The notes under the pieces are model-generated. The model was not told the origin of the DNA, made no database searches, and saw only the letters and a program-made list of their open reading frames with translations. From positions 1 through 13,398 of the forward strand of contig CAIVHJ010000341.1 in NCBI GenBank assembly GCA_903905665.1: a stretch of 13,398 nucleotides of DNA. Direction: 5' to 3'. The position numbers and the translations under genes are program-made. Of the stretch, positions 1-7,689 are shown piece by piece (the stretch's first letter is position 1; each line of letters starts with the position of its first letter). The DNA is from an uncultured Phycisphaerales bacterium (lineage in GTDB: Bacteria; Planctomycetota; Phycisphaerae; UBA1845; CAIVHJ01).

Positions 1-1448
1 CACATGAATACGTCGGTCTTGCTCACCTCAAGATCGTTCTTGAGCAAATTGTCCAAGAACGTCTTGACTCCATATCGATACTGCTCCGTATAAGTCGTCC
101 CGCTGATCGTTCTGGAATAATCAGACGCGGTTCCACCTCGGACCGCCATCGTATAGGAAGTGAACCATCGCGTGTGAGCATAGCCACCATAGGGAAACGC
201 CACGCGCTGAACGATCTCATTGCGGAAAGTCCCGCTGGTCGTCTTGCGGTCGATGTAGTAATCCCCGTTCCGGTTGTTGGCCGGCCAACCCATCGTGGAC
301 CATTTACCACCCGTAATGCCGCTGTTCCAGTATACCAATCCCAACGCCACCGCCGTTCGCAAGTCACCGCGAACCACACTGTCGTTCTGCGAAGATTGAT
401 CCCCGCTGGTCCCCGTCGTGATGTTGTTATTGGTCGTCGAACTCGACGTGTCCGCCATGATATTACGAACTTCGGTGTCGTTATATCCCAATCCAAGCAG
501 GTAATTTCGCACCTTGTTATAGTTCGCGGCGCCAAGATTCGAACTGTTCCATGCTTGCCGGTATTGAAGTTTGATCAAACCATCATCGGTGCTGATGTTG
601 TAACTGGAATTGATCAGCGTCTTTCCAAACACCGGAACACTGCCTGAACTGCTCGAACCCAACTGGGCGAAGAAACAACCATAATCGGGGCTGAACAGTG
701 ACGCAGCAGCATCTTTCACCGTCATGTCGGGATTGGCATCCAGCCAGGCCCGCAACGTATTCCCGTCAGCGCTGGTCTTCGGCATCGTCTGCCACAACTC
801 GTACATGTTCACTCCATCGGGTTGTAAGGATGCTTCATTATAGTGAAAGAGCTGACTATCGTAGTTGTATGAACCCGACAAATCCGCCACGATGATAATG
901 TCCCGCGGAACCAGAATCGCCGTCGCCCGTGCTTCAATATCCTCTTCGCTGACGCCGAATATGCCCGCAAACGCCATGTCGATCGGCCCGTTGTGAGCCG
1001 ATGCGCAGCTCCGCCTCGCCGTCACACGAATCGCGCTCGCATCCGTCGCATCGGGCGCCCCCGCTTCGAAATAATACCGATTCTCGTCGCCATCCCACCG
1101 CGACCATCCAAATTCCAGCACCAGGTCACTGTCCGCTGACGCCACGTAGTCCTGACCCAGTACCTGATGTTCCGCCGCCACGTTCCTCGCCTGGGTGGTC
1201 GCCAGCGCGATCACGGTCGTGCCCAGTTGCTCGGCTTCCTCATAACTGCCCAGTTTCGACGAACCGGACAGTGCCGCCGCATCCGCCACTCGTTGCAGGT
1301 CCGCTTTCGCCGAATAAAGCATCCCCACGTCAACCGCAAGCGACGCAAAACCTACCAGCACCACCAGCGAGACCGCCACCAGTACAATCGCCAAACCTCG
1401 ACGACGATCACCCACGTTCACCCATCGAATCCTTTTTGACTTCTGCAT
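1..1448 (-). CDS. tadG: TadG-like Tad pilus protein with vWA MIDAS motif, partial (C-terminus off left edge)
   Basis: This is the last Tad gene seen in the window. From the ATG at 1448 the frame stays open for 482 codons to the left edge with no stop. Residues 19-40 form one membrane segment after a basic N-terminus. They are followed by the typical TadG/TadE_N pattern (AVDVGMLYSAKADLQRVADAAALSG begins at residue 38; read in two parts, AVDVGMLYSAKADLQ and RVADAAALSG). Residues 184-193 (IIIVADLSGS) are a vWA beta-1 strand ending in a complete DxSxS MIDAS site (D189, S191, S193). TadG proteins are envelope-anchored components of Tad pili, and vWA domains bind a divalent metal and mediate adhesion or partner contacts. 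The next vWA-like helix (YRYGVKTFLDNLL, about 457-469) lies some 260 residues later, after a Ser/Asn/Thr-rich stretch. The Shine-Dalgarno is weak (GGGGGT). The gene lies 133 nt after the secretin, with no clear terminator between them. The family call is firm; the function of the insert is unknown. Confidence 0.88.
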   Translation of the reverse strand, partial: MQKSKRIRWVNVGDRRRGLAIVLVAVSLVVLVGFASLAVDVGMLYSAKADLQRVADAAALSGSSKLGSYEEAEQLGTTVIALATTQARNVAAEHQVLGQDYVASADSDLVLEFGWSRWDGDENRYYFEAGAPDATDASAIRVTARRSCASAHNGPIDMAFAGIFGVSEEDIEARATAILVPRDIIIVADLSGSYNYDSQLFHYNEASLQPDGVNMYELWQTMPKTSADGNTLRAWLDANPDMTVKDAAASLFSPDYGCFFAQLGSSSSGSVPVFGKTLINSSYNISTDDGLIKLQYRQAWNSSNLGAANYNKVRNYLLGLGYNDTEVRNIMADTSSSTTNNNITTGTSGDQSSQNDSVVRGDLRTAVALGLVYWNSGITGGKWSTMGWPANNRNGDYYIDRKTTSGTFRNEIVQRVAFPYGGYAHTRWFTSYTMAVRGGTASDYSRTISGTTYTEQYRYGVKTFLDNLLKNDLEVSKTDVFM

Positions 1449-1581
1449 GATCACTTACCCCCCGTTGCAACATGGTTCACCACAAGGCCATACAACCCAG
1501 GTGACAGGACACACCCCGCGCGCGCCCGTCCGCACCTTACATCATGCAATTCATTTACTTAGAAAACAAACGAAGACGTGA

Positions 1582-3156
1582 TTATTTCTCGTTTTCCTCG
1601 GAATCAGCGACTCCCCAACGTCCGAGAAGTGAATTGGAAGAACGTTCATTATCCCGTGTTTCTTCAATATGGGACCGCCGACCGACGCCTGGACTGGAAA
1701 AGTCCCCATACCAGATCGAATCCGAACCCGGCTGATCGGTCTCAGTCAGCCCAAGGGCAAACAACTGCCAATCGTTCGGCTCGCCCGATGCCTGACCCGG
1801 CAACATAGCCACTTCAGACGGATCGATCGGCGAAACGATTTCCGGCGTCACCAGAATCACCAACTCGGTGGTGTTCTTGCGGTAATCTACCGACTGGAAC
1901 AATGCTCCCAACACCGGAACATCTCCCAGCGCCGGAACTTTCTGCGCCAGCGCGCGAACATTCTCGCTCAGCAATCCTGCAATCGCCAACGTCTGACCGC
2001 TGCCCATTTCAACCGTGGTTTCAGCACGCCGCGAATTCAGACCCGGAATCGTGAAACCCTGAATCTGCACGCCTCGTGCGAAATCAAGTTCGCTCACTTC
2101 CGGCGCAATCTTCATTCGAATCAAGCGGTTCGCCAACACCACCGGTTCAAACGCCAGACGGGCGCCGAATTCCTTGTACTCAATCGTAATTGTCGTCCCC
2201 CCGCCGCCCGTTCCACTGGACTGCGGCACCGGAATCGGAAACTCTCCCCCCGCCAAAAACGATGCCGTCCGTCCACTGACGGTCACCAGGGTTGGCTCCG
2301 CCAAAACCTTCAATAATCCGTTCTCTCGCAACGCCTGAATGAACAACTGCATCTGCACATCCGGAAATGCAAACGACATCGTCGGATTCGCCCCTACGGC
2401 GGCTGCCGACGCCCCAAATGGCGCATCCCGCCCGACATTTTCCGCGATCCGACCAAACGACGTCGGATTGATCCCTCCAAGATTGCTGACGACCGGAAAA
2501 TCCTTGAAATTGTCGCCCATCAAATAACCATTGAATCCCAATTGCCGCGTCGCCGATCGGGACATCTCCGCCACCGTGCAATGCAACAAAACCTGCTGCT
2601 CACCGGCAACCTGAAGATGATTCTGAATGTTGTCCGCAAAAATCGACGCCACCTGCATGATTCGGTCTGCTTTATCGGCATCTGAAACCGTTCCCGTCAG
2701 CATCACCGTGCGCATCACCGGAACCGCCTGAACCCTCGCCATGGGATCAATTTTCCGAATCGCCTCCTGCAGCAAATCCGTCTCTAATTCAACCGAAACG
2801 TCGAAGACTTCCCGGTCACCGCTCTCCGACCAAAGCATGACTTGTGTACGACCGAACGATTTGCCAACCAGCAAAACCTGCTTGGGAGATATGGACTGGA
2901 TATCAACGATTTCCTTGGCCAGCGTTTCCTGTCGTACCACAGGTACCGTTGTCTCAATCAGTACGCTTTTATTGACAGGGAGATGGATCCATTCGCGATT
3001 GGCGTCCAGAACCTGAATCTTGGCGTGCAGTTTGTCCTGAGCCTTGGCGTGCAAGACCGGAACCAATATCAACAGCACCAATAATAATTTCTGGGGAATA
3101 TCCCGATAGGCGTGCCTGGCCGATCGATACGTGCCATCATCCGTGACGAACATCAT
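1582..3156 (-). CDS. cpaC: Tad pilus secretin (CpaC/RcpA family)
   Basis: This gene encodes the outer-membrane secretin pore through which the Flp pilus leaves the cell, 524 residues long. The start is set by GGAGGT placed 6 nt before the ATG at 3156. Residues about 20-39 form a signal peptide (hydrophobic LLLVLLILVPV, cleavage near AKA|Q). Residues 45-120 match the pilus N-domain that precedes secretins in Tad systems. Residues 140-172 look like a BON-type segment (VMLTGTVSDADKADRI). The secretin core runs from about 285 to 445, with VLAEPTLVTVSGRTASFLAG near its start and VPALGDVPVLGALF followed by ELVILVTPEIV at its end. A Gly/Thr-rich loop (SSGTGGGG, 313-320) sits in the gate region. After the core there is a tail of about 80 residues, acidic and polar and without a recognisable domain. 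It lies 199 nt downstream of cpaB and upstream of tadG. Confidence 0.96.
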   Translation of the reverse strand: MMFVTDDGTYRSARHAYRDIPQKLLLVLLILVPVLHAKAQDKLHAKIQVLDANREWIHLPVNKSVLIETTVPVVRQETLAKEIVDIQSISPKQVLLVGKSFGRTQVMLWSESGDREVFDVSVELETDLLQEAIRKIDPMARVQAVPVMRTVMLTGTVSDADKADRIMQVASIFADNIQNHLQVAGEQQVLLHCTVAEMSRSATRQLGFNGYLMGDNFKDFPVVSNLGGINPTSFGRIAENVGRDAPFGASAAAVGANPTMSFAFPDVQMQLFIQALRENGLLKVLAEPTLVTVSGRTASFLAGGEFPIPVPQSSGTGGGGTTITIEYKEFGARLAFEPVVLANRLIRMKIAPEVSELDFARGVQIQGFTIPGLNSRRAETTVEMGSGQTLAIAGLLSENVRALAQKVPALGDVPVLGALFQSVDYRKNTTELVILVTPEIVSPIDPSEVAMLPGQASGEPNDWQLFALGLTETDQPGSDSIWYGDFSSPGVGRRSHIEETRDNERSSNSLLGRWGVADSEENEK

Positions 3157-3355
3157 GCCAGTACCTCCATGCGTTAGGCTGGAACGATTTGCGCCTCACC
3201 GCCGCGCCTAGCGGAGCCGAAAAAAACACTTCACGCTTTTCAAGCAGGGCAAACCGTTCATATCTATGATTCAAACTTAGTTTTATTCGTCGGCAGTTTT
3301 CTCCTTTTCAGCACAGTCGGGATTTAGTCAGGACGCTTTTTTCGTGGATTCAGCA

Positions 3356-4267
3356 TCATCCGCCACCACCGGCAGATTTTTCGTCTCCGTTAGCAGCCAA
3401 CTTCCGCACCCAGTGCCCATTCTCCCGCACGTACTCCGTCACCTCTATGTCGTTGCCCCGCACGGTAGTCACAACATGAGTCTGTCCATCCAGTTCATCG
3501 CTTTCGAGATTCTCGCTCGTGTCTTGTTTATTCTTCTTGCTAACCAAACCCAATAGCGCATCAATACTTACGCCTACCATCTGCTCCTGCTCGCTATCCA
3601 GCGAACTCCGCAGCGCCAATGAAAGCTTTCCGCCACTGGTCTTAGCCAAATGTAATTCCGCAACTTGATTGGGCTTAAGGAGTACCGTCACGCTTCTGGC
3701 TAAAGAGGTGGGTGCTTCGTCCTCTTTTTTGCGTTGGATCATTTTTCCAACGGCTGCGATTTCGACATTTTGTAAGATGATGCGGCTGAGCATCTTAGTC
3801 GATCTGGATCCCACATCGTTTTGTTTGACGAGCGAGACAATATCCACAAAATCACCCGGTTTGATCAAACCTGCGACACCTGAAACTTCATCAATTTCGA
3901 TTGAGACTGCACGAAAACCGGGTCGAATTCGCGTCTGGATTCCGGGAGGAGTTCCCTCGGCGGCGAGCATCGCCACAGAGACCGGAACATCCTTTGGGAT
4001 GGACATATTGGCAACCCGGCTCTTGAGGTCATCCACTTTGTGAAACGATCCGGCGGGTAGAAGATTTTTCGGCCAGTCCCGAACGGCCAATTTCTCTGGG
4101 GTGATTTCCTCGGCAAAATTGATGTCCACGGCTGCCACAATACACTGGGACGTTTGCACCTGAGCCGTTCCCGCCTGAGCTTTGTTCACGACGTTAAATA
4201 CAATTTTGATCGCCACTCCGGCGATCACAAGTCCCAGGACCAAAGGTATGAGCGTTTTCGGTTTCAT
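3356..4267 (-). CDS. cpaB: Flp pilus assembly protein CpaB/RcpC
   Basis: A 303-residue periplasmic protein anchored by one N-terminal membrane segment (residues 4-25, LIPLVLGLVIAGVAIKIVF). Residues about 41-104 form a SAF-type domain (CIVAAVDINFAEEITPEKL, then PKDVPVSVAML), and 115-222 form the RcpC/CpaB domain (RAVSIEIDEVSGVAGLIKPG, DFVDIV, then VTVLLKPNQVAELHLAK). This architecture is that of CpaB/RcpC, which works with the secretin. I chose the ATG at 4267 over an upstream ATG at 4303 because GTGAGG sits 7 nt before it and because the longer form would put charged residues before the anchor. The C-terminal 65 residues (after about 240) are hydrophilic, with a KKNKQ patch and a GGGG end, and are not part of the domain. 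The gene follows tadE after a 106-nt gap and precedes the secretin. Confidence 0.95.
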   Translation of the reverse strand: MKPKTLIPLVLGLVIAGVAIKIVFNVVNKAQAGTAQVQTSQCIVAAVDINFAEEITPEKLAVRDWPKNLLPAGSFHKVDDLKSRVANMSIPKDVPVSVAMLAAEGTPPGIQTRIRPGFRAVSIEIDEVSGVAGLIKPGDFVDIVSLVKQNDVGSRSTKMLSRIILQNVEIAAVGKMIQRKKEDEAPTSLARSVTVLLKPNQVAELHLAKTSGGKLSLALRSSLDSEQEQMVGVSIDALLGLVSKKNKQDTSENLESDELDGQTHVVTTVRGNDIEVTEYVRENGHWVRKLAANGDEKSAGGGG

Positions 4268-4373
4268 CGTCAACCTCACTTTTTTTTGGAATTCTGAAAT
4301 CAACCCAGTTCACATCACCACCCGCGACACCTGCTGTTGGGCGATACGACGCCCATTCTCCAATTGACAGCGA

Positions 4374-4847
4374 TCAGCCGCCGCAATCTTCGGTCGGAAG
4401 CTCCAAGGAGGCATCCCAGCCTTCTTTTCGCATCAGACTCGTTGATCGCATCGTTCCCCCGAAACCAAAGAAACTCCCCACCAGACTGACCCGACTATAA
4501 GGAATCGAGACCTGCACCGATTCACTCGGGTCGGTCTGCGTATAATGTGTAATTGCAATCTCAGTCCCAGGGGTTGCATGCAATCCATTGATAGTCGCCA
4601 GAGCATTATTCACGGCATCATTAATATCCTGATTGCAGTACTTGGGGGGCGCCTGCATGGCGGCTACCCGAGTGCCCTCGCGAGCCGCATTGGTCACCAC
4701 CTGCCGAACCATCAGCGTCCAGCCAAACTCGATGATGCCGAACAAAATCGTAATTAAGAGAGGCAAAACAACGGCAAATTCAACGGCCGCCGTGGCCCGA
4801 CGCCTCCGACAGCCCCCCCGTCTGCAATGGCGTGCCATGAATCTCAT
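4374..4847 (-). CDS. tadE: TadE-family pseudopilin
   Basis: A 157-residue pseudopilin of the Tad apparatus. It has a very basic leader (residues 5-17, Arg/Cys/Gly rich), then ATAAVEFAVVLPLLITILFG (18-37) with the conserved Glu that follows the prepilin peptidase site, and a single membrane segment to about residue 44. The continuation FGWTLMVRQVVTNAAREGTR is a signature of TadE/TadG proteins. The C-terminal half is an extracytoplasmic beta-rich segment ending in a short MRKEG tail, the usual end point for this family. It begins 1 nt after the stop of cpaA (TGA-T-ATG), which implies translational coupling with its processing enzyme. A GGAG lies 8 nt before the ATG at 4847; an internal ATG at 4838 is possible but has no better site. 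Confidence 0.95.
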   Translation of the reverse strand: MRFMARHCRRGGCRRRRATAAVEFAVVLPLLITILFGIIEFGWTLMVRQVVTNAAREGTRVAAMQAPPKYCNQDINDAVNNALATINGLHATPGTEIAITHYTQTDPSESVQVSIPYSRVSLVGSFFGFGGTMRSTSLMRKEGWDASLELPTEDCGG

Positions 4848-4848
4848 A

Positions 4849-5415
4849 TCAGAAACTCCACAAGCCCCACGTATGCCACGTCAGGACGCCGATCGTCCCG
4901 ATCGTCAGCGGAATCCCATAAGGTAGCAACTGCGAGGTCGATCCGAATGTTTTTGCCCCCGCGTAATCCGTAAACCAAAATGCGGGATTGGACATTTTGA
5001 TCATGATGGCGTTCATGTTGGCGCAGGCCTGACTCAGTTTTCGCTCGCGCAGGATCATCACAACAGCGATCAGCCCGCCCAGAATCGCGCCACCGACGAA
5101 CGACCACCAGGTCAGGCTCGGGCCGATCCACGCCCCGATCGCCGCCATCAATTTGACGTCCCCCGCACCCATTCCGTACATCAACCATGGAATAATCAAA
5201 ACCCCGAATCCCACCAAGGCACCGAGGAGTCCGGCTTGCACGCCGAACTCCGAATCACCCCATCCGAAGCATACCCCTTGCAGAAGCAAACCGGACGCGA
5301 GCAGGACGGCGTTGAGCCAGTTCGGCACCCGCCGCTGCTTCCCGTCCACCCACGAAGCATACAATATGCCCGGTACGAGAATCATCCAGCAATACAAAAA
5401 ATAATGACGATCCAC
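4849..5415 (-). CDS. cpaA: Prepilin peptidase CpaA/TadV (A24 aspartic protease)
   Basis: An inner-membrane aspartic peptidase that cleaves the leaders of Flp and TadE-type prepilins. Both catalytic Asp motifs are present: D24 in WVDGKQRRVPNWL and D86 in GMGAGDVKLMAAIG (the GxGDxKL motif). There are about six hydrophobic segments, and no N-methylation domain, as expected of the short TadV form. With a GTG start at 5415 the protein has 188 residues. That start is supported by GGAGGAGG 7 nt upstream. An ATG at 5481 would add 22 residues (LPVRFIGHAGVFGLRLGGGF) that are not usual for the family. It follows the flp terminator by about 150 nt, so its expression needs either read-through or a weak promoter in 5416-5564. 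Confidence 0.95.
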   Translation of the reverse strand: MDRHYFLYCWMILVPGILYASWVDGKQRRVPNWLNAVLLASGLLLQGVCFGWGDSEFGVQAGLLGALVGFGVLIIPWLMYGMGAGDVKLMAAIGAWIGPSLTWWSFVGGAILGGLIAVVMILRERKLSQACANMNAIMIKMSNPAFWFTDYAGAKTFGSTSQLLPYGIPLTIGTIGVLTWHTWGLWSF

Positions 5416-5422
5416 CCGAAAA

Positions 5423-5430
5423 CCTCCTCC
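5423..5430 (-). promoter_or_regulatory. Strong Shine-Dalgarno that fixes the GTG start of cpaA
   Basis: On the minus strand the sequence GGAGGAGG lies 7 nt before the GTG at 5415. This is the best ribosome binding site in the window and decides between the GTG and the upstream ATG at 5481. Confidence 0.8.
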
Positions 5431-5564
5431 CAGCCTCAGCCCGAATACTCCCGCGTGTCCGATAAATCGCACGGGAAGCAAATTTCATGGAGACTGAACC
5501 CCCACGAATAACCACGAAATCCACTTCAGGTTCGTGCCGTCCGATCGGCGCACCACAAAAAGAA

Positions 5565-5600
5565 AGGGGTGGACACTCGTGAATAACGGTGTCCACCCCT
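5565..5600 (-). terminator. Intrinsic terminator after the flp pilin gene
   Basis: A perfect 12-bp inverted repeat (AGGGGTGGACAC with GTGTCCACCCCT, 12-nt loop) is followed on the minus strand by TTCTTTTTG. It starts 31 nt after the flp stop. A strong terminator here would give an abundant short flp transcript and let only a fraction of polymerase reach cpaA-tadE-cpaB-cpaC-tadG, matching the need for much more pilin than assembly machinery. Confidence 0.92.
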
Positions 5601-5630
5601 CCCAACGATCTGTGTGGGCCTGTGCAAAAA

Positions 5631-5801
5631 TCAGACGGTGCTGATGCTGCCATCGACCTTGGTGAATACACCACTGACCGAGCCGCCCAAAGTGCCGATC
5701 GCGGCCAGGCAGACCACGATGATCAGGGCCAACATCACGGCATACTCAGTCGCCGTCGGTCCATCTTCGCTCTTGAGAAACTTCTTAATTCTGTCGTACA
5801 T
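5631..5801 (-). CDS. flp: Flp/Fap-type major pilin
   Basis: A 56-residue class IVb (Flp) prepilin. It has a 14-residue basic leader ending in SEDG, then the cleavage site G|P with the essential Glu at +5 and Tyr at +6 (PTATEYAVMLALIIVVCLAA), and a short polar C-terminus (GGSVSGVFTKVDGSISTV). The size and the E-Y pair are diagnostic of Flp. The ATG at 5801 is preceded by AAAAGGAG with a 7-nt spacer. A 16-bp palindrome lies just upstream of that site and a strong terminator follows the stop, so the gene looks like a separately controlled, highly expressed unit. CpaA downstream is the expected processing enzyme. Confidence 0.97.
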   Translation of the reverse strand: MYDRIKKFLKSEDGPTATEYAVMLALIIVVCLAAIGTLGGSVSGVFTKVDGSISTV

Positions 5802-5821
5802 CTTGTGACTCCTTTTTGACC

Positions 5822-5837
5822 GGGATTATGTAATCCC
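5822..5837. promoter_or_regulatory. Palindrome upstream of flp (possible operator or 5'-UTR hairpin)
   Basis: GGGATTA-TG-TAATCCC has perfect 7-bp arms and a 2-nt centre. It ends about 20 nt before the flp start and directly abuts the region of its Shine-Dalgarno. It could bind a dimeric regulator or, if inside the transcript, influence translation. No clear -35/-10 pair was found next to it. Confidence 0.5.
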
Positions 5838-5985
5838 TGTAAAGAAAAATCGACCCGCATCGAACCAACATCCGTTTCCGTCCGACACACTGTTTATCCA
5901 TCTCGTCCGCTCATCGGGCCGAGTCTTCAAACCGGTTCATCCCTGATCCGGCAGTCCGAAAATTTGAGCATCGCCCACCCACCGA

Positions 5986-6195
5986 TCACACCGTCGCCAT
6001 TCGATCATCAAAACTTTCGTACAGGGCGACGATGTGAGTACTGAGTGTCGCGATAATTCCCGTCGCCACGAGCGAGATCAACGCCAGCATGACACCATAC
6101 TCAACCGTGGTCAGCCCGTCGTCCGCTCGCACCAGCCGCCCCATCGCCGTGTCGCTATCGAACCATCCCACGCGCCACCCCGCCTGCTGTTTCAT
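5986..6195 (-). CDS. Second, divergent Flp-type prepilin
   Basis: The core LTTVEYGVMLALISLVATGI follows a DDG leader end, so the prepilin cleavage site G|L with Glu at +5 and Tyr at +6 is intact. The mature part ends in a charged tail (YESFDDRMATV) unlike that of the neighbouring pilin, although the membrane helix is close to it. Depending on the start, the leader is long. I use the ATG at 6195 (69 residues; a GGA 6-7 nt upstream). A TTG at 6228, an ATG at 6213 and an ATG at 6144, which would give the usual short 10-residue leader, are also open. It lies 184 nt upstream of flp in the same direction. It may be a minor pilin or an alternative major pilin. The call as a class IVb prepilin is secure, but the start is not. 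Confidence 0.82.
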   Translation of the reverse strand: MKQQAGWRVGWFDSDTAMGRLVRADDGLTTVEYGVMLALISLVATGIIATLSTHIVALYESFDDRMATV

Positions 6196-6366
6196 CGGCT
6201 GTCCATCACGCATCGTCAACCGACACAATCAAAATTAAGAAATAAGTTCCAGTGGATCAAACGATTCGGAAGTTTCTGAGGCCAATATGAGGCAGATTGT
6301 GTTCGCGAGGAGAAGAAAAACGATTTATCGGAAATGAAACGTGTTATTCAGACGCAAAAGGGCGCA

Positions 6367-7689
6367 TCATTCCGATACAAACTCCGCGCGATTCGGACTT
6401 GATGTCGTCGCAGGTGTTCCGGTTTGTGACAAAGTGGACCTTGCCGATGATCGCATTCGATACACAAACAGGCCCCAAAGCCCCACAAGTAAAAAACTGG
6501 GAAGTGGAAACAACATCGCCCAGTCGGCCTTCGGATTTTCCACGACCCATCCCATGATCCCATAACAGATCAGAACACATCCGATGGCCGACCATTTGGA
6601 GCGATTGGGAAGTTCTCGTAGTTTTCGGACGAGAACCAGCACACATGGCGCCACGACAAGCAGGTCATAGAAATTGAGGTGGGGGTTGATCCACAGGGCC
6701 GCCAAGAGTGAACACGACATCAGATCATGGAAGGCCGGCGTGGCAGGTTTCCATCGCCGCCAAGTAGCCCATGCTGTCGTCACTCCGACAATTGCGGCAC
6801 TGAGCCATCCGACGGCCGTCGCCCACGAACCGATGCCGAACCATTTGCGAAATACACTCAGCGCGTTGAACTGGAGGAACAGTTGATAGTTAGGCATTTC
6901 GTGAATCCGGGACACGCGCTGGAACTGTTCGACATAGTCGAAAAACGGCCTGGTCCCGATCAAAAGCGCCGATCCGCCGAACAGCACCACCGTTGCGATC
7001 GCCATCCCGGCGAGCATCCGCCACCGGCCGTGAAGCAAAGGAATCCAGGCCACGGCCACAAACCACTGAGGTTTGTAGGCCATCAGACCCCACAGCAGAC
7101 CGGCGGCGAAATCCCGCCGATGATGCGCGAGCGCCCACCCCCCCACCAGAATGGCGGTGGTCACGACGGCATTTTGACCGATGGCCAAATTCCCGAAAAA
7201 TGGTGGAAAGACCAGCAGTGCCAAAGAAACGACGATCCATGAGGCGCGATCCAGAAGAAACCGTGCGATCCACCACGCCACCAGAAGAATCAGCGCCAGA
7301 TTGAAATAGGCGTTGAGAACGGCGCCCTGCGCAAAAGGCAACCACGCAAACAAGACGTACAACAGCGCCGCCGGCGGCGGATAGTTGAAACATCCGAGAA
7401 TGTCGTAGCGTCCATGCCACACCTTCGGTGGTTTGCCTTCGGGATCCGCTAATCGGTATACCTGCTCCTGAACGACAGGATCATATAGTTGATTTGCATG
7501 ACCGGTGACGATCATTCGACCGGCAAGCCAGAGATGATTGAAATCGCTGTCGTCATGACTGGACGTGATCGGGGCCAAACTCACCACATAAATGCTCAAC
7601 ACCGCAACCCAAGCCAGTCCAATCACCAGCCGAAAAAGGTGACTGCGATGAAACAAACTGACCGGAAGGTCGAGTGGATCCCCAGACAT
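6367..7689 (-). CDS. GT87 (DUF2029) family membrane glycosyltransferase
   Basis: A 440-residue polytopic membrane protein with about ten hydrophobic segments. The N-terminal periplasmic loop contains HDDSDFNHLWLAGR, then GHANQLYDP, the pattern of the acidic first loop in GT87/GT-C enzymes that use polyprenyl-phosphate sugars. YPPPAALLYVLFAWLPFAQG (103-122) and the GLMAYKPQWF stretch are also typical of DUF2029 proteins. Members known in actinobacteria are polyprenyl-phosphomannose-dependent mannosyltransferases; the sugar and acceptor here cannot be told. The frame is open to 7842, but the ATG at 7689 is chosen because its A is the last base of the preceding gene's stop codon (TGATG), the classic coupled arrangement. 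It is therefore co-expressed with the methyltransferase-like gene. Confidence 0.85.
   Translation of the reverse strand: MSGDPLDLPVSLFHRSHLFRLVIGLAWVAVLSIYVVSLAPITSSHDDSDFNHLWLAGRMIVTGHANQLYDPVVQEQVYRLADPEGKPPKVWHGRYDILGCFNYPPPAALLYVLFAWLPFAQGAVLNAYFNLALILLVAWWIARFLLDRASWIVVSLALLVFPPFFGNLAIGQNAVVTTAILVGGWALAHHRRDFAAGLLWGLMAYKPQWFVAVAWIPLLHGRWRMLAGMAIATVVLFGGSALLIGTRPFFDYVEQFQRVSRIHEMPNYQLFLQFNALSVFRKWFGIGSWATAVGWLSAAIVGVTTAWATWRRWKPATPAFHDLMSCSLLAALWINPHLNFYDLLVVAPCVLVLVRKLRELPNRSKWSAIGCVLICYGIMGWVVENPKADWAMLFPLPSFLLVGLWGLFVYRMRSSARSTLSQTGTPATTSSPNRAEFVSE

Noticed and set aside
1001..1450. Plus-strand open frame of 149 codons, Pro/Ser/Arg rich
   Set aside because: It is the antisense shadow of the tadG N-terminus, which gives a coherent membrane segment and family motifs on the minus strand. 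Its composition is typical of a shadow frame.
1449..1581. Alternating GC tract (CGCGCGCG) between the secretin and tadG genes as a possible terminator or regulatory site
   Set aside because: No stem followed by a T tract could be drawn, and no promoter hexamers were seen.
1669..2316. Plus-strand open frame of 215 codons across the secretin gene
   Set aside because: It is antisense to a clear secretin domain, has no ribosome binding site, and is His/Arg/Gln-rich as expected for a shadow.
3157..3355. Possible c-di-GMP riboswitch or terminator in the cpaB-cpaC gap
   Set aside because: The conserved riboswitch blocks are absent and the only hairpin before the T-rich stretch has a 4-bp stem. The gap holds nothing I can support besides the secretin Shine-Dalgarno.
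4268..4373. Continuation of tadE in another frame (ending QLENGRRIAQQQVSRVVM) suggesting a frameshift
   Set aside because: TadE already ends at the family's usual point after MRKEG, and the extra residues match nothing I know. It is more likely non-coding spacer.
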